Source of the DNA: Halobellus rufus
GTDB taxonomy: Archaea; Halobacteriota; Halobacteria; Halobacteriales; Haloferacaceae
Length of the DNA stretch: 64,000 bases
NCBI RefSeq assembly: GCF_000739575.1
Contig: NZ_BBJO01000020.1
Coordinates: 1 to 64,000, forward strand
Direction: 5' to 3'
Positions 35,942 to 45,264 of the stretch are shown in pieces. The notes beneath the pieces are model-generated. The model made no database searches. It saw only the letters and a program-made list of their open reading frames with translations, and had not been told where the DNA came from. Both the position numbers and the translations under genes were made by a program. Every line of letters begins with the position of its first letter. The first letter of the stretch is position 1.

Positions 35942-37035
35942 CCAACGACAGATTACCAACTCGACGCGACTACCTGAAGTGGACGTCTGCTGCAGGGCTT
36001 GCGGGACTCGCAGGCTGTTCCTCGGGTGGCGATGGGAGCGGTGATGGTGACAGTTCCGGTGATAGCTCCGGAGACAGTTCGAGCGACGGTTCCGGTGACA
36101 GTTCGGGTGACGGCTCGGGAAGCGGTAGCGACTACCCGTCCCAGCGGATGACGATCGTCGCGTGGGCCAGCCGAGGCGGCGGCAGCGACACGATCGTTCG
36201 ACAGGGGTACGTGCGGTCGATCCGCGAGAACGACCTCCTCCCGGTGGACGTCCGAGCTATCAACCAGACCGGTGGCGGTGGCGAAGCGGGGATGCGCTAC
36301 ACCCTCGATCAGGATCCCAACGGATACACGATACTCAACGTGACGACGAACCTCGTCGTGACGCCGCTTTCCCGTGACATCGGAATCTCGTACGAAGACT
36401 TCACGCCGATCGCGCGGATGGGTGTCGAACCGATCCTCCTCGTGACCCGTGGCGACGACGACCGCTTCAACAACATTCAGGAGTTCCGCGATTACGCGGC
36501 CGAAAACCGCGTCTCGATCGCGTCCTTCGACGTCGGAACGCAGGACCACACGGCCGCGTTCCTCCTGAGTCAGCGGACGGATATGAACGCGGAGATCGTT
36601 CCGTTCTCCGGCGGAGGCGAGCAGGTCTCCGCACTCCTCGCTGGCGACGTCGACGCCGCGGTGACCGCACCGAGCGAAGTCAGCGATATGCGCGAATCCG
36701 GCGAGGTGCAGTATATGTTGCACTTCTCGGGTCAGGAACTCGAACTCTACCCGGACGTCCCGTACGTCAGTCAGGCGTTCGACACCGAGATCGTCGTCGA
36801 GCAGTTCCGCGGAACCGTCGTGCACGGGGACACTCCCGACGAACAGGTCGAATATCTCCGAGACCTCTACGAGGAGATCTACAACAGCACCGAGTTCGAG
36901 GAGTACGCCGACAACAACAACGTCAACCCCGCGTTCCTCCGCGGCGAGGAATTCTACGACTACGTCGAGGGAGTCAACCAACGGTTCACCGAGGTGTTCC
37001 AAGAGAACAACCTCGGCGTCTACTCGGATAGCTGA
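35938..37035 (+). CDS. tctC: Tripartite tricarboxylate transporter receptor, TctC type (Tat lipoprotein)
   Basis: A 365-residue periplasmic-type binding protein. R9-R10-D-Y-L-K with a lipobox ending in Cys27 (LAGC) marks a Tat-exported lipoprotein. A Ser/Gly/Asp linker built of repeated GDSSGDSS-like units runs to about residue 65. The receptor domain begins MTIVAWASRGGGSDTIVR, typical of TctC/Bug proteins that bind carboxylates. tctB overlaps its stop and tctA follows. Confidence 0.93.
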   Translation: MTNDRLPTRRDYLKWTSAAGLAGLAGCSSGGDGSGDGDSSGDSSGDSSSDGSGDSSGDGSGSGSDYPSQRMTIVAWASRGGGSDTIVRQGYVRSIRENDLLPVDVRAINQTGGGGEAGMRYTLDQDPNGYTILNVTTNLVVTPLSRDIGISYEDFTPIARMGVEPILLVTRGDDDRFNNIQEFRDYAAENRVSIASFDVGTQDHTAAFLLSQRTDMNAEIVPFSGGGEQVSALLAGDVDAAVTAPSEVSDMRESGEVQYMLHFSGQELELYPDVPYVSQAFDTEIVVEQFRGTVVHGDTPDEQVEYLRDLYEEIYNSTEFEEYADNNNVNPAFLRGEEFYDYVEGVNQRFTEVFQENNLGVYSDS

Positions 37036-37583
37036 TGGAGCTAGACGCGAACACGGTCCGGGATCGGCTCGACAGGACACTCCGCCTGCGCAAGAGCACA
37101 GGCGAGATCGCGATAGTGATACTGCTCGGCGTCCTCGGCTTGTTCGCTGCCATCTACAGTCAACTGAACCTCCCGCTGGAGAACCCGTTCGGTGCCGGGG
37201 TCGGTCCCCGTCTCTTTCCGCAGGTGGCCGGTATCACGATGGTAGCGATGAGTGTCTACTTACTCGTACTCAGGCTCTGGAGACGGAGAAAGGGAACGAT
37301 AGACGACGAAGTCGTGGAGATGAACGTGCGGGACGGACTGCGCGTCTTCGTGTTTATCGTGCTGTGCGCCGGATACATGTGGGTATTCGAGGCCATCGGA
37401 TTCGGCGTTTCGACCGTCGCGCTCCTGTTCTTGCTGTTCGTCACGAACGGGTTCCGACGCTACATCCTCGCTGCAGTCCTCGCTATCGCGTTCACCTTCG
37501 GGATCTACCTCGTCTTCACTACGGCGTTAGGATTGCCGCTTCCGTCGCCGATCCTCCGTGACGTAACCACTGGGATCTTGTGA
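37035..37583 (+). CDS. tctB: Tripartite tricarboxylate transporter small membrane subunit, TctB type
   Basis: A 182-residue membrane protein with about four hydrophobic segments (AIVILLGVLGLFAAIY, GITMVAMSVYLLVL, VFVFIVLCAGYMWVF, ILAAVLAIAFTFGIYLV). GVGPRLFPQVAG is typical of TctB. The ATG overlaps the tctC stop by one base and tctA begins six bases after its own stop, so the three are one operon. Confidence 0.88.
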   Translation: MELDANTVRDRLDRTLRLRKSTGEIAIVILLGVLGLFAAIYSQLNLPLENPFGAGVGPRLFPQVAGITMVAMSVYLLVLRLWRRRKGTIDDEVVEMNVRDGLRVFVFIVLCAGYMWVFEAIGFGVSTVALLFLLFVTNGFRRYILAAVLAIAFTFGIYLVFTTALGLPLPSPILRDVTTGIL

Positions 37584-37589
37584 GTACCT

Positions 37590-39104
37590 ATGATTAGCCA
37601 AACCACATTACAAGTCGGAGCGATGTTCGAGATCTTCACCGATCCCTATCTGATCGGGATCACCATCGCGTCGGTGATCATCGGCGTCTCCGCCGGGATG
37701 ATTCCCGGACTCAACGCCTCGGTCACGGTCGCGATCTTGCTGCCGGTCGCCTTCGGGATGGACCCGATCCCGGCGATGATCTTCTTCTTCGGCATCTACG
37801 CCGGAGCGCAGTACGGGGGATCTGTCGCCGCAATTCTGATCAACACTCCCGGGACGACGGCCGCGGCCGCGACGACGTTCGACGGCTACCCGATGTCGAA
37901 AAACGGGGAATCCGGTCGCGCGTTGGGAATCGCTGCACTCGCGTCCGGCGTCGGCGGGCTGTTCAGTGTCATCGTGCTCATCACGATCGGGCCGCCATTC
38001 GCCGAGTTCGCGCTCAACTTCGGTCCCGCAGAGATCGCAGCGATCTCGATATTCGGACTGAGCCTCGTCTCGGCAGTCTCCGGCGATAGCCTCGCGAAGG
38101 GGCTCGTCGGGACTGCTCTGGGGATCTTCATCGCGACGATCGGTCGCGATCCGGTCTCCGGGTACAGTCGGTTCACGCTCGATACGCTCCTGCTGACAGA
38201 CGGGATCGACTTCATCGCCGCACTCATCGGCCTCTTCGCGGTCTCGGAGGTGCTTCTCAACGTGGAGACGATCCACGAGTCCGTCAAGGGATTCGGCCAG
38301 CGCGTCGACTCGACGTTCCCGTCGCTGTCGGACATCCGCGAGTCCGCCCGCGTCATCGTGAGCGGGATGTTCGTGGGATCCTTCATCGGGACGCTCCCCG
38401 GTTCGGGGTCGACGCTCGGTTCGTTCATCCACTACGGGATCGCACAGCGTATCGCACACCGTGGCAAGGAGTTCGGATCGGGCGTCATCGAAGGCGTCGC
38501 GGCCTCCGAATCTGCGAACAACGCCGCGACCGGCGGCGCGATGATCCCGCTTCTGACGCTGGGCATTCCCGGGAGCGGGACCACTGCGGTGATGCTGGGC
38601 GCGCTCAACATCCTGAACATCAGTCCGGGTCCAGAGCTGTTCACGCAGCAGTCTGACCTTCTCTGGATGTGGTTCGGCGGCTTCATCCTCGCGAACATCT
38701 TCTTCGTCGTGGTCGCGTTCCTCCTTCTCCCGGTGTTCGTCCGGGTTCTGGAGACGCCGCGCGCGATCCTGTTCTCGGTGATCGCCGTCTTGACGATCGT
38801 CGGGACGTTCGCGCTCGAGAACACGCTCCGGCAGGCGTGGTTGATGTTCTCGATGGGGGTTCTCGGGTACGTCCTGAAGAAGTTCGACTTCCCCGTCGGG
38901 CCGATCGTGCTCGCGATCGTCCTCGCTCCCATCATCGAACTGGGGATCCGACGCGCGCTGTCAATCAGCGGTGGTGCGGTCGGTCCGGTCGTCACGAAGC
39001 CGATCGTGGCGATCCTACTGGTCCTGTCGGTGATCACGTTCTTCTCGCCGTACTTCAGGGAGATCGCGGGCGGCCTCTCCCGGATTGGCGGGAGTCGGTC
39101 GTAG
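37590..39104 (+). CDS. tctA: Tripartite tricarboxylate transporter large membrane subunit, TctA type
   Basis: A 504-residue protein with about twelve membrane segments. Signature blocks are GMIPGLNASVTVAILLPVAF and the internal repeat GTLPGSGSTLGSFIHYGIAQ, then GIPGSGTTAVMLGALNI. It is the transport channel of the Tct system, driven by an ion gradient. It may import the acid handled by the nearby enolase-superfamily, SDR and PrpD proteins (inference from position). Confidence 0.95.
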   Translation: MISQTTLQVGAMFEIFTDPYLIGITIASVIIGVSAGMIPGLNASVTVAILLPVAFGMDPIPAMIFFFGIYAGAQYGGSVAAILINTPGTTAAAATTFDGYPMSKNGESGRALGIAALASGVGGLFSVIVLITIGPPFAEFALNFGPAEIAAISIFGLSLVSAVSGDSLAKGLVGTALGIFIATIGRDPVSGYSRFTLDTLLLTDGIDFIAALIGLFAVSEVLLNVETIHESVKGFGQRVDSTFPSLSDIRESARVIVSGMFVGSFIGTLPGSGSTLGSFIHYGIAQRIAHRGKEFGSGVIEGVAASESANNAATGGAMIPLLTLGIPGSGTTAVMLGALNILNISPGPELFTQQSDLLWMWFGGFILANIFFVVVAFLLLPVFVRVLETPRAILFSVIAVLTIVGTFALENTLRQAWLMFSMGVLGYVLKKFDFPVGPIVLAIVLAPIIELGIRRALSISGGAVGPVVTKPIVAILLVLSVITFFSPYFREIAGGLSRIGGSRS

Positions 39105-39157
39105 CTCTCAGTCTTCTTTGCGGTATTTCTCTCTCGATCGACCGAAGAGCGGCCACG

Positions 39158-39595
39158 CTACTCGTCGGTGACGATCGTGACCGGGCCGTCGAAGTCGAGA
39201 ACGAGTTTCTGCGCGTCGTCGCCGAAGAGCATCTTCCCCGCCGGGGACCGCTTCTTCCCGCCGACGAACACGTGCGTGCTGTTCATCTCTGTGGCGATGT
39301 CGAGAACGTCTTCGGGGATAGTTCCGACGCGTCCGACAGCCGTGTGAGCGACGCCCTCGAAAGACGCGGACGCGACGGCCTCCGCCTCCGCTGTCGCCTC
39401 CGCCTCGACCGCCTCGATGCTGTCGAAGCGCTCTTTCGACTCCGCCTTTCGGCGGACTTCTGACTGGTACTCGTCACGGTCGACGATCCGACAGACGACC
39501 ACCTCGAGATCGGTTCCCGCGATGTGGCGTTTCGCCGCGTCGAGAAGCTGTTCACTGGGGCTATCGCTATCTACTACGACCGCTATTGATTCCAT
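39158..39595 (-). CDS. Universal stress protein family protein 1
   Basis: A 145-residue UspA-like domain. It opens MESIAVVVDSDSPSEQLL and ends GKMLFGDDAQKLVLDFDGPVTIV; the usual G-x2-G-x9-G-(S/T) nucleotide loop is only partly kept as VGGKKRSPAGKMLFGDDAQ. Nucleotide binding is therefore uncertain. The ATG at 39595 is chosen because the 54 upstream codons are not Usp-like and span a TATA box (ATTTATATATTAGG on the minus strand, near 39620). TctABC operons often carry a Usp gene at the end, but this one is on the other strand. Confidence 0.88.
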   Translation of the reverse strand: MESIAVVVDSDSPSEQLLDAAKRHIAGTDLEVVVCRIVDRDEYQSEVRRKAESKERFDSIEAVEAEATAEAEAVASASFEGVAHTAVGRVGTIPEDVLDIATEMNSTHVFVGGKKRSPAGKMLFGDDAQKLVLDFDGPVTIVTDE

Positions 39596-39948
39596 ACACT
39601 CCGATACGCCGTCCCCTAATATATAAATTGTAGCCTGTAGCGCTGTTCGGACCGGGCCCCCCCACGGCGGACCCATCGAATCCGTGACTCCCGTCGCCTC
39701 GCGGCTGCGAGTTGTGAACGGCTCGATCCTGCCTCCCAAAGTATATAAAAAACTCAACTACAAGTATCTGACATAGTATGGGAAATTTGATTAATATATA
39801 AAATAGAGTAGAAAATGATTTGAAGCGCTAAAAACGCAAGTTGAATATATAAGTAAACATACTTAATCTCATAAATACCAATATTCTGACTAACTAACTC
39901 GCAGCACCCGCGTTAAAGCTAAACGGCGGGAAATCCTGTTATTCGTAT
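39596..39948. other. A+T-rich spacer at the right edge of the island
   Basis: 353 bases between two divergent Usp genes. Bases 39735-39900 are A+T-rich, mirroring the spacer at 7440-7600 at the other edge. It carries the promoter of Usp 1 on its left and a box (GTTAAAGC, near 39913) before Usp 2. No tRNA or attachment-like repeat is seen. Confidence 0.7.
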
Positions 39949-40392
39949 ATGAAGTTTCTCGTCGCCGTCGACGGATCAGAATCGAGTACCGAGGCGCTCG
40001 AACACGCGATCGACCTCGCGTCGCGCGTCGACGGGTCGCTCGTGGTCGCGTACGCCGTCGAGCCGCGAGTCCTCGTCGAAGGGGGCGAGGAAGCGCCGAC
40101 GAACGCCGAGGTCGGCCAGCGGATCTACACCGAGGACATCGAAGTCGCCGAGGAGCGGGGCGAGGAGGTACTCGAGGACGCCCGTTCCCGGGCCGAATCC
40201 GCGGGCGTCGCAGTCGAGACGACGCTGCTCTACGGTGATCCCGTCGACAGCATCGTCGAGTACGCCGACGGCGCCGTCGACGGAATCGTCGTCGGCCACC
40301 GCGGGCTCTCCGGGCGCGTCGAGGGGATGGTCGGGAGCGTCGCTAAGGGGCTCGTCGGTCACGCGAGCGTGCCGGTGACCGTGGTGAAGTGA
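39949..40392 (+). CDS. Universal stress protein family protein 2
   Basis: A 147-residue UspA domain. MKFLVAVDGSESSTEAL is the N-terminal strand-loop, and VGHRGLSGRVEGMVGSVAKGLVGHASVPV is the ATP-binding G-x2-G-x9-G-(S/T) loop in complete form, followed by the last strand. Unlike Usp 1 it should bind ATP. It lies 25 bases before rtcA on the same strand. Confidence 0.93.
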   Translation: MKFLVAVDGSESSTEALEHAIDLASRVDGSLVVAYAVEPRVLVEGGEEAPTNAEVGQRIYTEDIEVAEERGEEVLEDARSRAESAGVAVETTLLYGDPVDSIVEYADGAVDGIVVGHRGLSGRVEGMVGSVAKGLVGHASVPVTVVK

Positions 40393-40417
40393 GTCGCGGG
40401 CCCAAGTGACCCGCGAG

Positions 40418-41515
40418 ATGCTCGAACTGGACGGCACCGACGGCGGCGGACAGCTGATCCGAACGGCGCTGACACTGTCGGTCCTCGACGGCCGTCCGTT
40501 TCGGATGGAGAACGTCCGCGGGAACCGGTCGAACCCGGGACTCAAACGCCAGCACCTCGCCTGCGTCGACCTGCTGGCGGACCTCGCCGACGCCGACGTT
40601 TCCGGTGCGGACGTCGGCTCGGAGACGCTTACCTTCGATCCGGGTGGTTCCGATGGCGTGCTCGGGATCCGGGCGAATAGCGATACCGACGGTTCTGAAC
40701 CCGTCGAAGTCGCGGTCGACGTCGGTACCGCCGGGAGCGTCACGCTCGTCGCGGACGCGCTACTGCCGCTCGCGGGCCGGCTCTCGACGCCGGTCCGCGC
40801 GACGCTCGGCGGCGGGACCGACGTGAAGTGGTCCCCGCCGACGGACTACCTCCGCCACGTCAAACTCCCGCTCCTCCGCGCCGGTGGCCTCGACGCCGAC
40901 GTCGAGGTGCATCGACGGGGGTTCTATCCCGCTGGCGGCGGGGAACTCGTCGTCGACGTCCGGCGGTCCGCGCTCGCGCCGATCGATCTCGACGTCCGTC
41001 GCGGTGAATCAATGGAGTGGTCGATCTACGCGGTCTCCGCCGAGGCGCTCGAAGACGCCTCGGTCGCCGACCGACTCGCGGAGACCGCAGCGGCGTCGCT
41101 CGTCGACCAGGAGATGGCGGTCGATCCCGCCGTACACGTGGGGTACGTCGAATCTCGATCGCCCGGCGCGGTCGTCACGCTCGTCGCCGAGAGCGGTTCG
41201 TCGTCAGCCAGCAGTCAGCAGTTCCGAGCGGGGTTCGCCGCGTACGGCGAACGAGGCGTCCTCTCCGAGGACGTCGCCGCCGAGGCGGTGGACGCGGCGG
41301 TTCAGTGGGCCGAGACGGACGCCTCCATCGACGCCCACCTCGGAGACCAACTCGTGGTCTGGCTCGCGCTGGCGGGCGGTCGGGTGCGGATCCCGCGCGT
41401 CACCGACCACGTCAGAACGAACGTCGCGGTCGTCCGCGCCTTCGGGTACGACGTGTCGATCGAGGAGAGTTTCAGTGGGCCGGCGGCGACGCTGTCGGCG
41501 TCGCCGTCGGAGTAA
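40418..41515 (+). CDS. rtcA: RNA 3'-terminal phosphate cyclase
   Basis: A 365-residue RtcA protein that turns RNA 3'-phosphate ends into 2',3'-cyclic phosphates using ATP. Its opening, MLELDGTDGGGQLIRTALTL, matches the family start, so the ATG at 40418 is preferred to the GTG at 40406. RSNPGLKRQHL and GGGTDVKWSPP are family blocks. The catalytic His is in DAHLGDQLVVWLALAGG. It is convergent with the RLI gene. Confidence 0.95.
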   Translation: MLELDGTDGGGQLIRTALTLSVLDGRPFRMENVRGNRSNPGLKRQHLACVDLLADLADADVSGADVGSETLTFDPGGSDGVLGIRANSDTDGSEPVEVAVDVGTAGSVTLVADALLPLAGRLSTPVRATLGGGTDVKWSPPTDYLRHVKLPLLRAGGLDADVEVHRRGFYPAGGGELVVDVRRSALAPIDLDVRRGESMEWSIYAVSAEALEDASVADRLAETAAASLVDQEMAVDPAVHVGYVESRSPGAVVTLVAESGSSSASSQQFRAGFAAYGERGVLSEDVAAEAVDAAVQWAETDASIDAHLGDQLVVWLALAGGRVRIPRVTDHVRTNVAVVRAFGYDVSIEESFSGPAATLSASPSE

Positions 41516-41574
41516 CGATCGTCTTCGGCTATCGGGGCGCAGTCCGGCAGTTTCGGAGCGCGATCAGAGAGCGC

Positions 41575-43404
41575 TCAGGGCGCGTAGTAGTACTCGCCCT
41601 GCTTCTTCTGCTTGCGGTCGAGTTGGGACCCCGGCTTGTTGATCCGCGGGCGCTGGGTCCGCTCGTCGCGGCGGAACGTGATGTCGAGGTCCGCGAGGAA
41701 GTCGTTCATCCCCTCGCGCATCTCCTGCGGCGTCGAGGCGTGCCCGTACTCGGAGGGCTCGCCGTCGAACACCATCAGCCGGTCGGCGAGCAGATCGATC
41801 ATGTAGATGTCGTGGTCGATCACGAGCACCGTTTCGTCGTGGTTCTCCGCGTAGCGGCGGATCGCCGTCGTCGCTTGCACGCGCTGCTCGACGTCGAGGT
41901 GCGCGGAGGGCTCGTCCATCACGTAGAGGTCGGCGTCCTCGGAGAGACACGCCGCGATGGCGACGCGCTGGCGCTCCCCGCCCGAGAGGTCGTCGAGGTT
42001 ACGCTCCATAATTCGGTTCAGCTGGAGCGGGTTCGCGATCTCGGTGTTCCAGTAGGAGGTGCCGAACTCGTCGGTGATCGACGAGAGGAACGCGTCGACG
42101 CGCATCGGCTGGTCGATCTCGATGTACTGCGGCTTGTACGCGATGTCGAGCCGGAAGTCGAGTTCGCCCGCGTCAGGTTCGAGCGCGCCCGTGAACAGCT
42201 TCGCCAGCGTCGACTTCCCGATCCCGTTGGGACCGACGACGCCCAGCACTTCCGATTCGTAGATCGTCCCCGAGTCGACTTCGAGGGAGAACTCCCCCTC
42301 GCCGTAGGACTTCGAGAGCTCGGGGTACTCGACGAGCGGCGTCGACTTCGACGTCTCCCGCGGCGCGTGCTCGTGGAACTCGATCTCGTCCGGGCGGATC
42401 CGCATGTTCTCGTTGGAGAGATAGCCCGTGAGGTACTCGTTGATTCCGTTGCGGACCGACTTCGGATCGGTGATGACACCGAACGCCCCGGGCTCACCGT
42501 AGGCGACGTGCAGCGAGTCCGCGAGCAGATCGAGGATCGCGAGGTCGTGCTCGACGACGAGCACCGCGCGGTCCTCGTCCTCGGCGAGTTCGCGGATGAG
42601 TCGGGCGGCGGTGACGCGCTGGCCGATGTCCAGATACGGCGAGATCTCGTCGAGGAAGTAGAAGTCGCGGTCGCGAGCGAGCGTGGCCGCGAGCGCGACG
42701 CGCTGGAGCTCTCCGCCGGAGAGCGTGTCGAGCGGCTGGTCGACGACCGGGCGGATTCCCAGTCGGTCGATGTAGTCGTCGAGCGCGCCGCGCTCGTCGG
42801 TCGACTCCAGCAGTTCGATCGTCGTCCCGTCGAACTGCTTGGGGATCTGGTCGACGTACTGCGGCTTGCGGGCGATGGAGACGTCGCCGCCCTGCACGCG
42901 CTCGATGTACGTCTGTAACTCGGTCCCCCGGAAGCGGTCGAGGACGGTCTCCCACGACGGCTCGTCGCCGTACTCGCCGAGGTTCGGGATCATCTCGCCG
43001 GCGAGCGCGCGGACGGCGGTCGTCTTCCCGATCCCGTTCGGGCCGAGAATCCCGGTCACGGTGCCCGATTCGGGGACGGGGAGCCCGTAGAGCGCGAAGG
43101 CGTTCTCGCCGTAGCGGTGGACGGGGTCGTCTTCGAGTTCGGTGGGGAGGTTGATGATCTCGATGGCGTCGAAGGGGCACTTCTCGACGCAGATGCCGCA
43201 GGTCTCACCGAGGCAGACCTCCTCGGAGATCCGGACCTGATCGGGGCCGCCGTCGTACGGTTCGTCCTCCTCGTAGTACTCCCCGCGGGTGACGATGCAC
43301 TCCTTGCCCGTCCGGTTCGGCGGGCAGTAGTTCGCGCACTCGTAACTGCAGCGGTCGGGCTGACACCGATCGAGGTCGACGACCGCGATGCTGTCGTCCG
43401 CCAT
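41575..43404 (-). CDS. rli: Ribosome recycling ATPase RLI/ABCE1
   Basis: A 609-residue twin-ABC protein that splits ribosomes after termination. The N-terminal ferredoxin-like part has eight Cys in two 4Fe-4S clusters (C14 to C36, then CLGETCGICVEKCP). ABC 1 has GPNGIGKTTA (121-130) and TLSGGELQR; ABC 2 has GPNGIGKSTLAK and DLSGGERQR, with the hinge between. Length and order match archaeal ABCE1. It follows the EMC6-like gene with three bases between. Confidence 0.98.
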   Translation of the reverse strand: MADDSIAVVDLDRCQPDRCSYECANYCPPNRTGKECIVTRGEYYEEDEPYDGGPDQVRISEEVCLGETCGICVEKCPFDAIEIINLPTELEDDPVHRYGENAFALYGLPVPESGTVTGILGPNGIGKTTAVRALAGEMIPNLGEYGDEPSWETVLDRFRGTELQTYIERVQGGDVSIARKPQYVDQIPKQFDGTTIELLESTDERGALDDYIDRLGIRPVVDQPLDTLSGGELQRVALAATLARDRDFYFLDEISPYLDIGQRVTAARLIRELAEDEDRAVLVVEHDLAILDLLADSLHVAYGEPGAFGVITDPKSVRNGINEYLTGYLSNENMRIRPDEIEFHEHAPRETSKSTPLVEYPELSKSYGEGEFSLEVDSGTIYESEVLGVVGPNGIGKSTLAKLFTGALEPDAGELDFRLDIAYKPQYIEIDQPMRVDAFLSSITDEFGTSYWNTEIANPLQLNRIMERNLDDLSGGERQRVAIAACLSEDADLYVMDEPSAHLDVEQRVQATTAIRRYAENHDETVLVIDHDIYMIDLLADRLMVFDGEPSEYGHASTPQEMREGMNDFLADLDITFRRDERTQRPRINKPGSQLDRKQKKQGEYYYAP

Positions 43405-43407
43405 CGC

Positions 43408-43722
43408 TTACAGCGTGACTCCTTCGGTCAGTATGACGCCGAACGTGATGAACCACAGCGTGAACGTCATGAACGCCACGTAGAGGTAGTCCTTCGCGCC
43501 GAACTCCGAGATGTCGATGCCGACGGCGCGCAGGATCGGGAACTGCGCGAGGACGAGCGCCGCGACGTAGAGCAGCGACTGCTGGCCCCCCGCGGCAGCG
43601 ACGCTGGTCCCGACGAACCTGGCGGTGGCCAGCGCGGCGGCGACGCCGGCGAGACAGGCGATCGTGGTGACCGTGACTCCCCGCATGTGATCGGAAAGCC
43701 CGCTCTGCGTTTCCGTAGCCAT
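43408..43722 (-). CDS. EMC6-like small membrane protein
   Basis: A 104-residue protein with three hydrophobic segments (TTIACLAGVAAALATARFVG, QSLLYVAALVLAQFPIL, YVAFMTFTLWFITFGVIL). Haloarchaeal proteins of this size and position are called EMC6-like by resemblance to a eukaryotic membrane-insertion complex subunit; activity is not shown. The ATG at 43722 starts the conserved part; the upstream codons are shadows. It is co-transcribed with RLI. Confidence 0.75.
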   Translation of the reverse strand: MATETQSGLSDHMRGVTVTTIACLAGVAAALATARFVGTSVAAAGGQQSLLYVAALVLAQFPILRAVGIDISEFGAKDYLYVAFMTFTLWFITFGVILTEGVTL

Positions 43723-43928
43723 ACGTACGGTTCCGATACCCGGCATCAAAAGCCGTTCGTTCCCGCGCCGACAGCGAGCGCAGGGATTCGAAGTCGTTAA
43801 GAACGCCACGAGGGAAGTGGAGACAACTCGCTGGTCGAACGGGACGCCAGTGGGCACCCGAGGAATCGGGACGAAATGTGGGTCGGCGTCGAACGCCGCC
43901 CGAATCGAAAGCGCCCGTGGTGAAACCA

Positions 43929-44519
43929 ATGGCACGAAGCTTCTACTCTCACATCAAGGAAGCGTGGAAACAGCCCGGCGACGGCAAGCTCGCCGAGCTG
44001 CAGTGGCAGCGAAAACAGGAGTGGCGCGACCAGGGCGCCATCGTCCGCGTCGACCGACCGACGCGCCTCGACAAGGCCCGCGAACTCGGCTACAAGGCCA
44101 AGCAGGGCATCGTCGTGGTGCGCGTGGCGGTCCGCAAGGGCGGCGCTCGCAAGCAGCGACACAAGGCCGGTCGACGCTCGAAACGGCAGGGCGTCAACCG
44201 CATCGGCCGCCGCAAGAGCATCCAGCGCATCGCCGAGGAGCGCGCTTCGCGGAAGCACCCGAACCTCCGCGCGCTCGCCTCCTACTGGGTCGGCGAAGAC
44301 GGCTCTCAGAAGTGGCACGAAGTGATCCTCGTCGATCCCGAGCACGGCGCGATCCAGAGCGACGACGACCTCAACTGGATCTGCAGCGACGATCAGAAGG
44401 GCCGCGCCTTCCGCGGGCTGACGAACGCCGGCCGCTCGAACCGCGGCCTCCAGAACCGCGGCAAGGGCGCAGAGCACACCCGCCCGAGCCTCGGCTCGGA
44501 CCGCCGACGCGGTAACTGA
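43929..44519 (+). CDS. rpl15e: 50S ribosomal protein L15e
   Basis: A 196-residue basic ribosomal protein, MARSFYSHIKEAWKQPGDGK onward, with the typical RGKGAEHTRPSLGSDRRRGN-like tail. It binds 23S rRNA. The ATG at 43929 is the family start; the longer upstream frame is not conserved. A TATA-like GTTAAGAAC near 43796 would give a leader of about 105 bases, unusual among the leaderless genes here. Confidence 0.97.
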   Translation: MARSFYSHIKEAWKQPGDGKLAELQWQRKQEWRDQGAIVRVDRPTRLDKARELGYKAKQGIVVVRVAVRKGGARKQRHKAGRRSKRQGVNRIGRRKSIQRIAEERASRKHPNLRALASYWVGEDGSQKWHEVILVDPEHGAIQSDDDLNWICSDDQKGRAFRGLTNAGRSNRGLQNRGKGAEHTRPSLGSDRRRGN

Positions 44520-44624
44520 CGCCGCTCTCGACCCGACGATTCTTTCGCGACTATCCCTCAGTCAGCGACGGCGCTCACGAACGAGTTCCGAGCCGTTTTC
44601 ACACCGTGAGAACGACACGCACGC

Positions 44625-44631
44625 TTTTTAC
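44625..44631 (+). promoter_or_regulatory. TATA box of the 33-residue zinc-ribbon gene
   Basis: TTTTTAC lies 27 bases before the ATG at 44655, at leaderless distance. This independently supports that the tiny frame is a real gene. Confidence 0.5.
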
Positions 44632-44654
44632 ACCCCGATCGCGGACCGTGACGT

Positions 44655-44756
44655 ATGGACGAAGAAGCCTGTCCCAAGTGTCGATCCACGGAGTACGAGG
44701 TCGAAGACGGCGGTCTGTACGTCTGCGACAACTGCGGACTCCGCTGGCAAGGCTGA
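44655..44756 (+). CDS. 33-residue zinc-ribbon microprotein
   Basis: ATG at 44655, TGA at 44754-44756. The peptide reads MDEEACPKCRSTEYEVEDG, then GLYVCDNCGLRWQG: two Cys pairs (C6-x2-C9 and C24-x2-C27) with a 14-residue spacer, a complete zinc ribbon. It is acidic and has its own TATA box. Small zinc-finger proteins of this kind are common in haloarchaea; the function is unknown. It sits between L15e and the convergent rhodanese gene. Confidence 0.8.
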   Translation: MDEEACPKCRSTEYEVEDGGLYVCDNCGLRWQG

Positions 44757-44762
44757 CCCGAC

Positions 44763-45152
44763 TCAAAAGGGCGCGTCGTGGCCGCTGCGGTGTGCTGAGC
44801 CTGCGGACGGCCCTTCGTCGGCCGCCGCCGACGACTCCGGTCGGCCGCTCGCGACCGGCCCGTCCCACGCCTCGAAGCCGCCGCGCAGACTCGAGATCTC
44901 CGCGTCGAGATGCTCGCCGAGGACCATCGCGACGCGCTTCGAGCTCTCGCCGACGTAGCAGGAGACGACGATCTCGTCGGCCTGCGCCCACGGGGCGTCG
45001 AGCGCCTCGGGACTGAGTCGGTTCGGCGGGACGTTCACCGCGCCGTCGATGTGGCCGTCGGCGTACGACGACGGATCGCGGATGTCGACGACCGCGACGT
45101 CGTCCTCCTCGAGGCGCGTCTGCAACTCCGCGGGCGTCGTTTCCGGTATCAT
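44763..45152 (-). CDS. Rhodanese-like domain protein
   Basis: A 129-residue rhodanese domain. DVAVVDIRDPSSYADGHIDGAVNVP is family-like, and the active Cys is in VSCYVGESSKRVA. Such proteins move sulfane sulfur. The C-terminal 25 residues are a low-complexity Ser/Gly/Ala tail. The ATG at 45152 is preferred; the 19 codons upstream are not conserved. It ends six bases from the zinc-ribbon gene. Confidence 0.88.
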   Translation of the reverse strand: MIPETTPAELQTRLEEDDVAVVDIRDPSSYADGHIDGAVNVPPNRLSPEALDAPWAQADEIVVSCYVGESSKRVAMVLGEHLDAEISSLRGGFEAWDGPVASGRPESSAAADEGPSAGSAHRSGHDAPF

Positions 45153-45264
45153 AGCTCTCCCTTCGCCCGCACGCTGAAACGGGCTTCGATTGTATTCCAC
45201 TATGGCCACACGTTTGCACTACCGGCTCGGGAGCCACGTATGCGCGAACTGCGGCATACACGCC

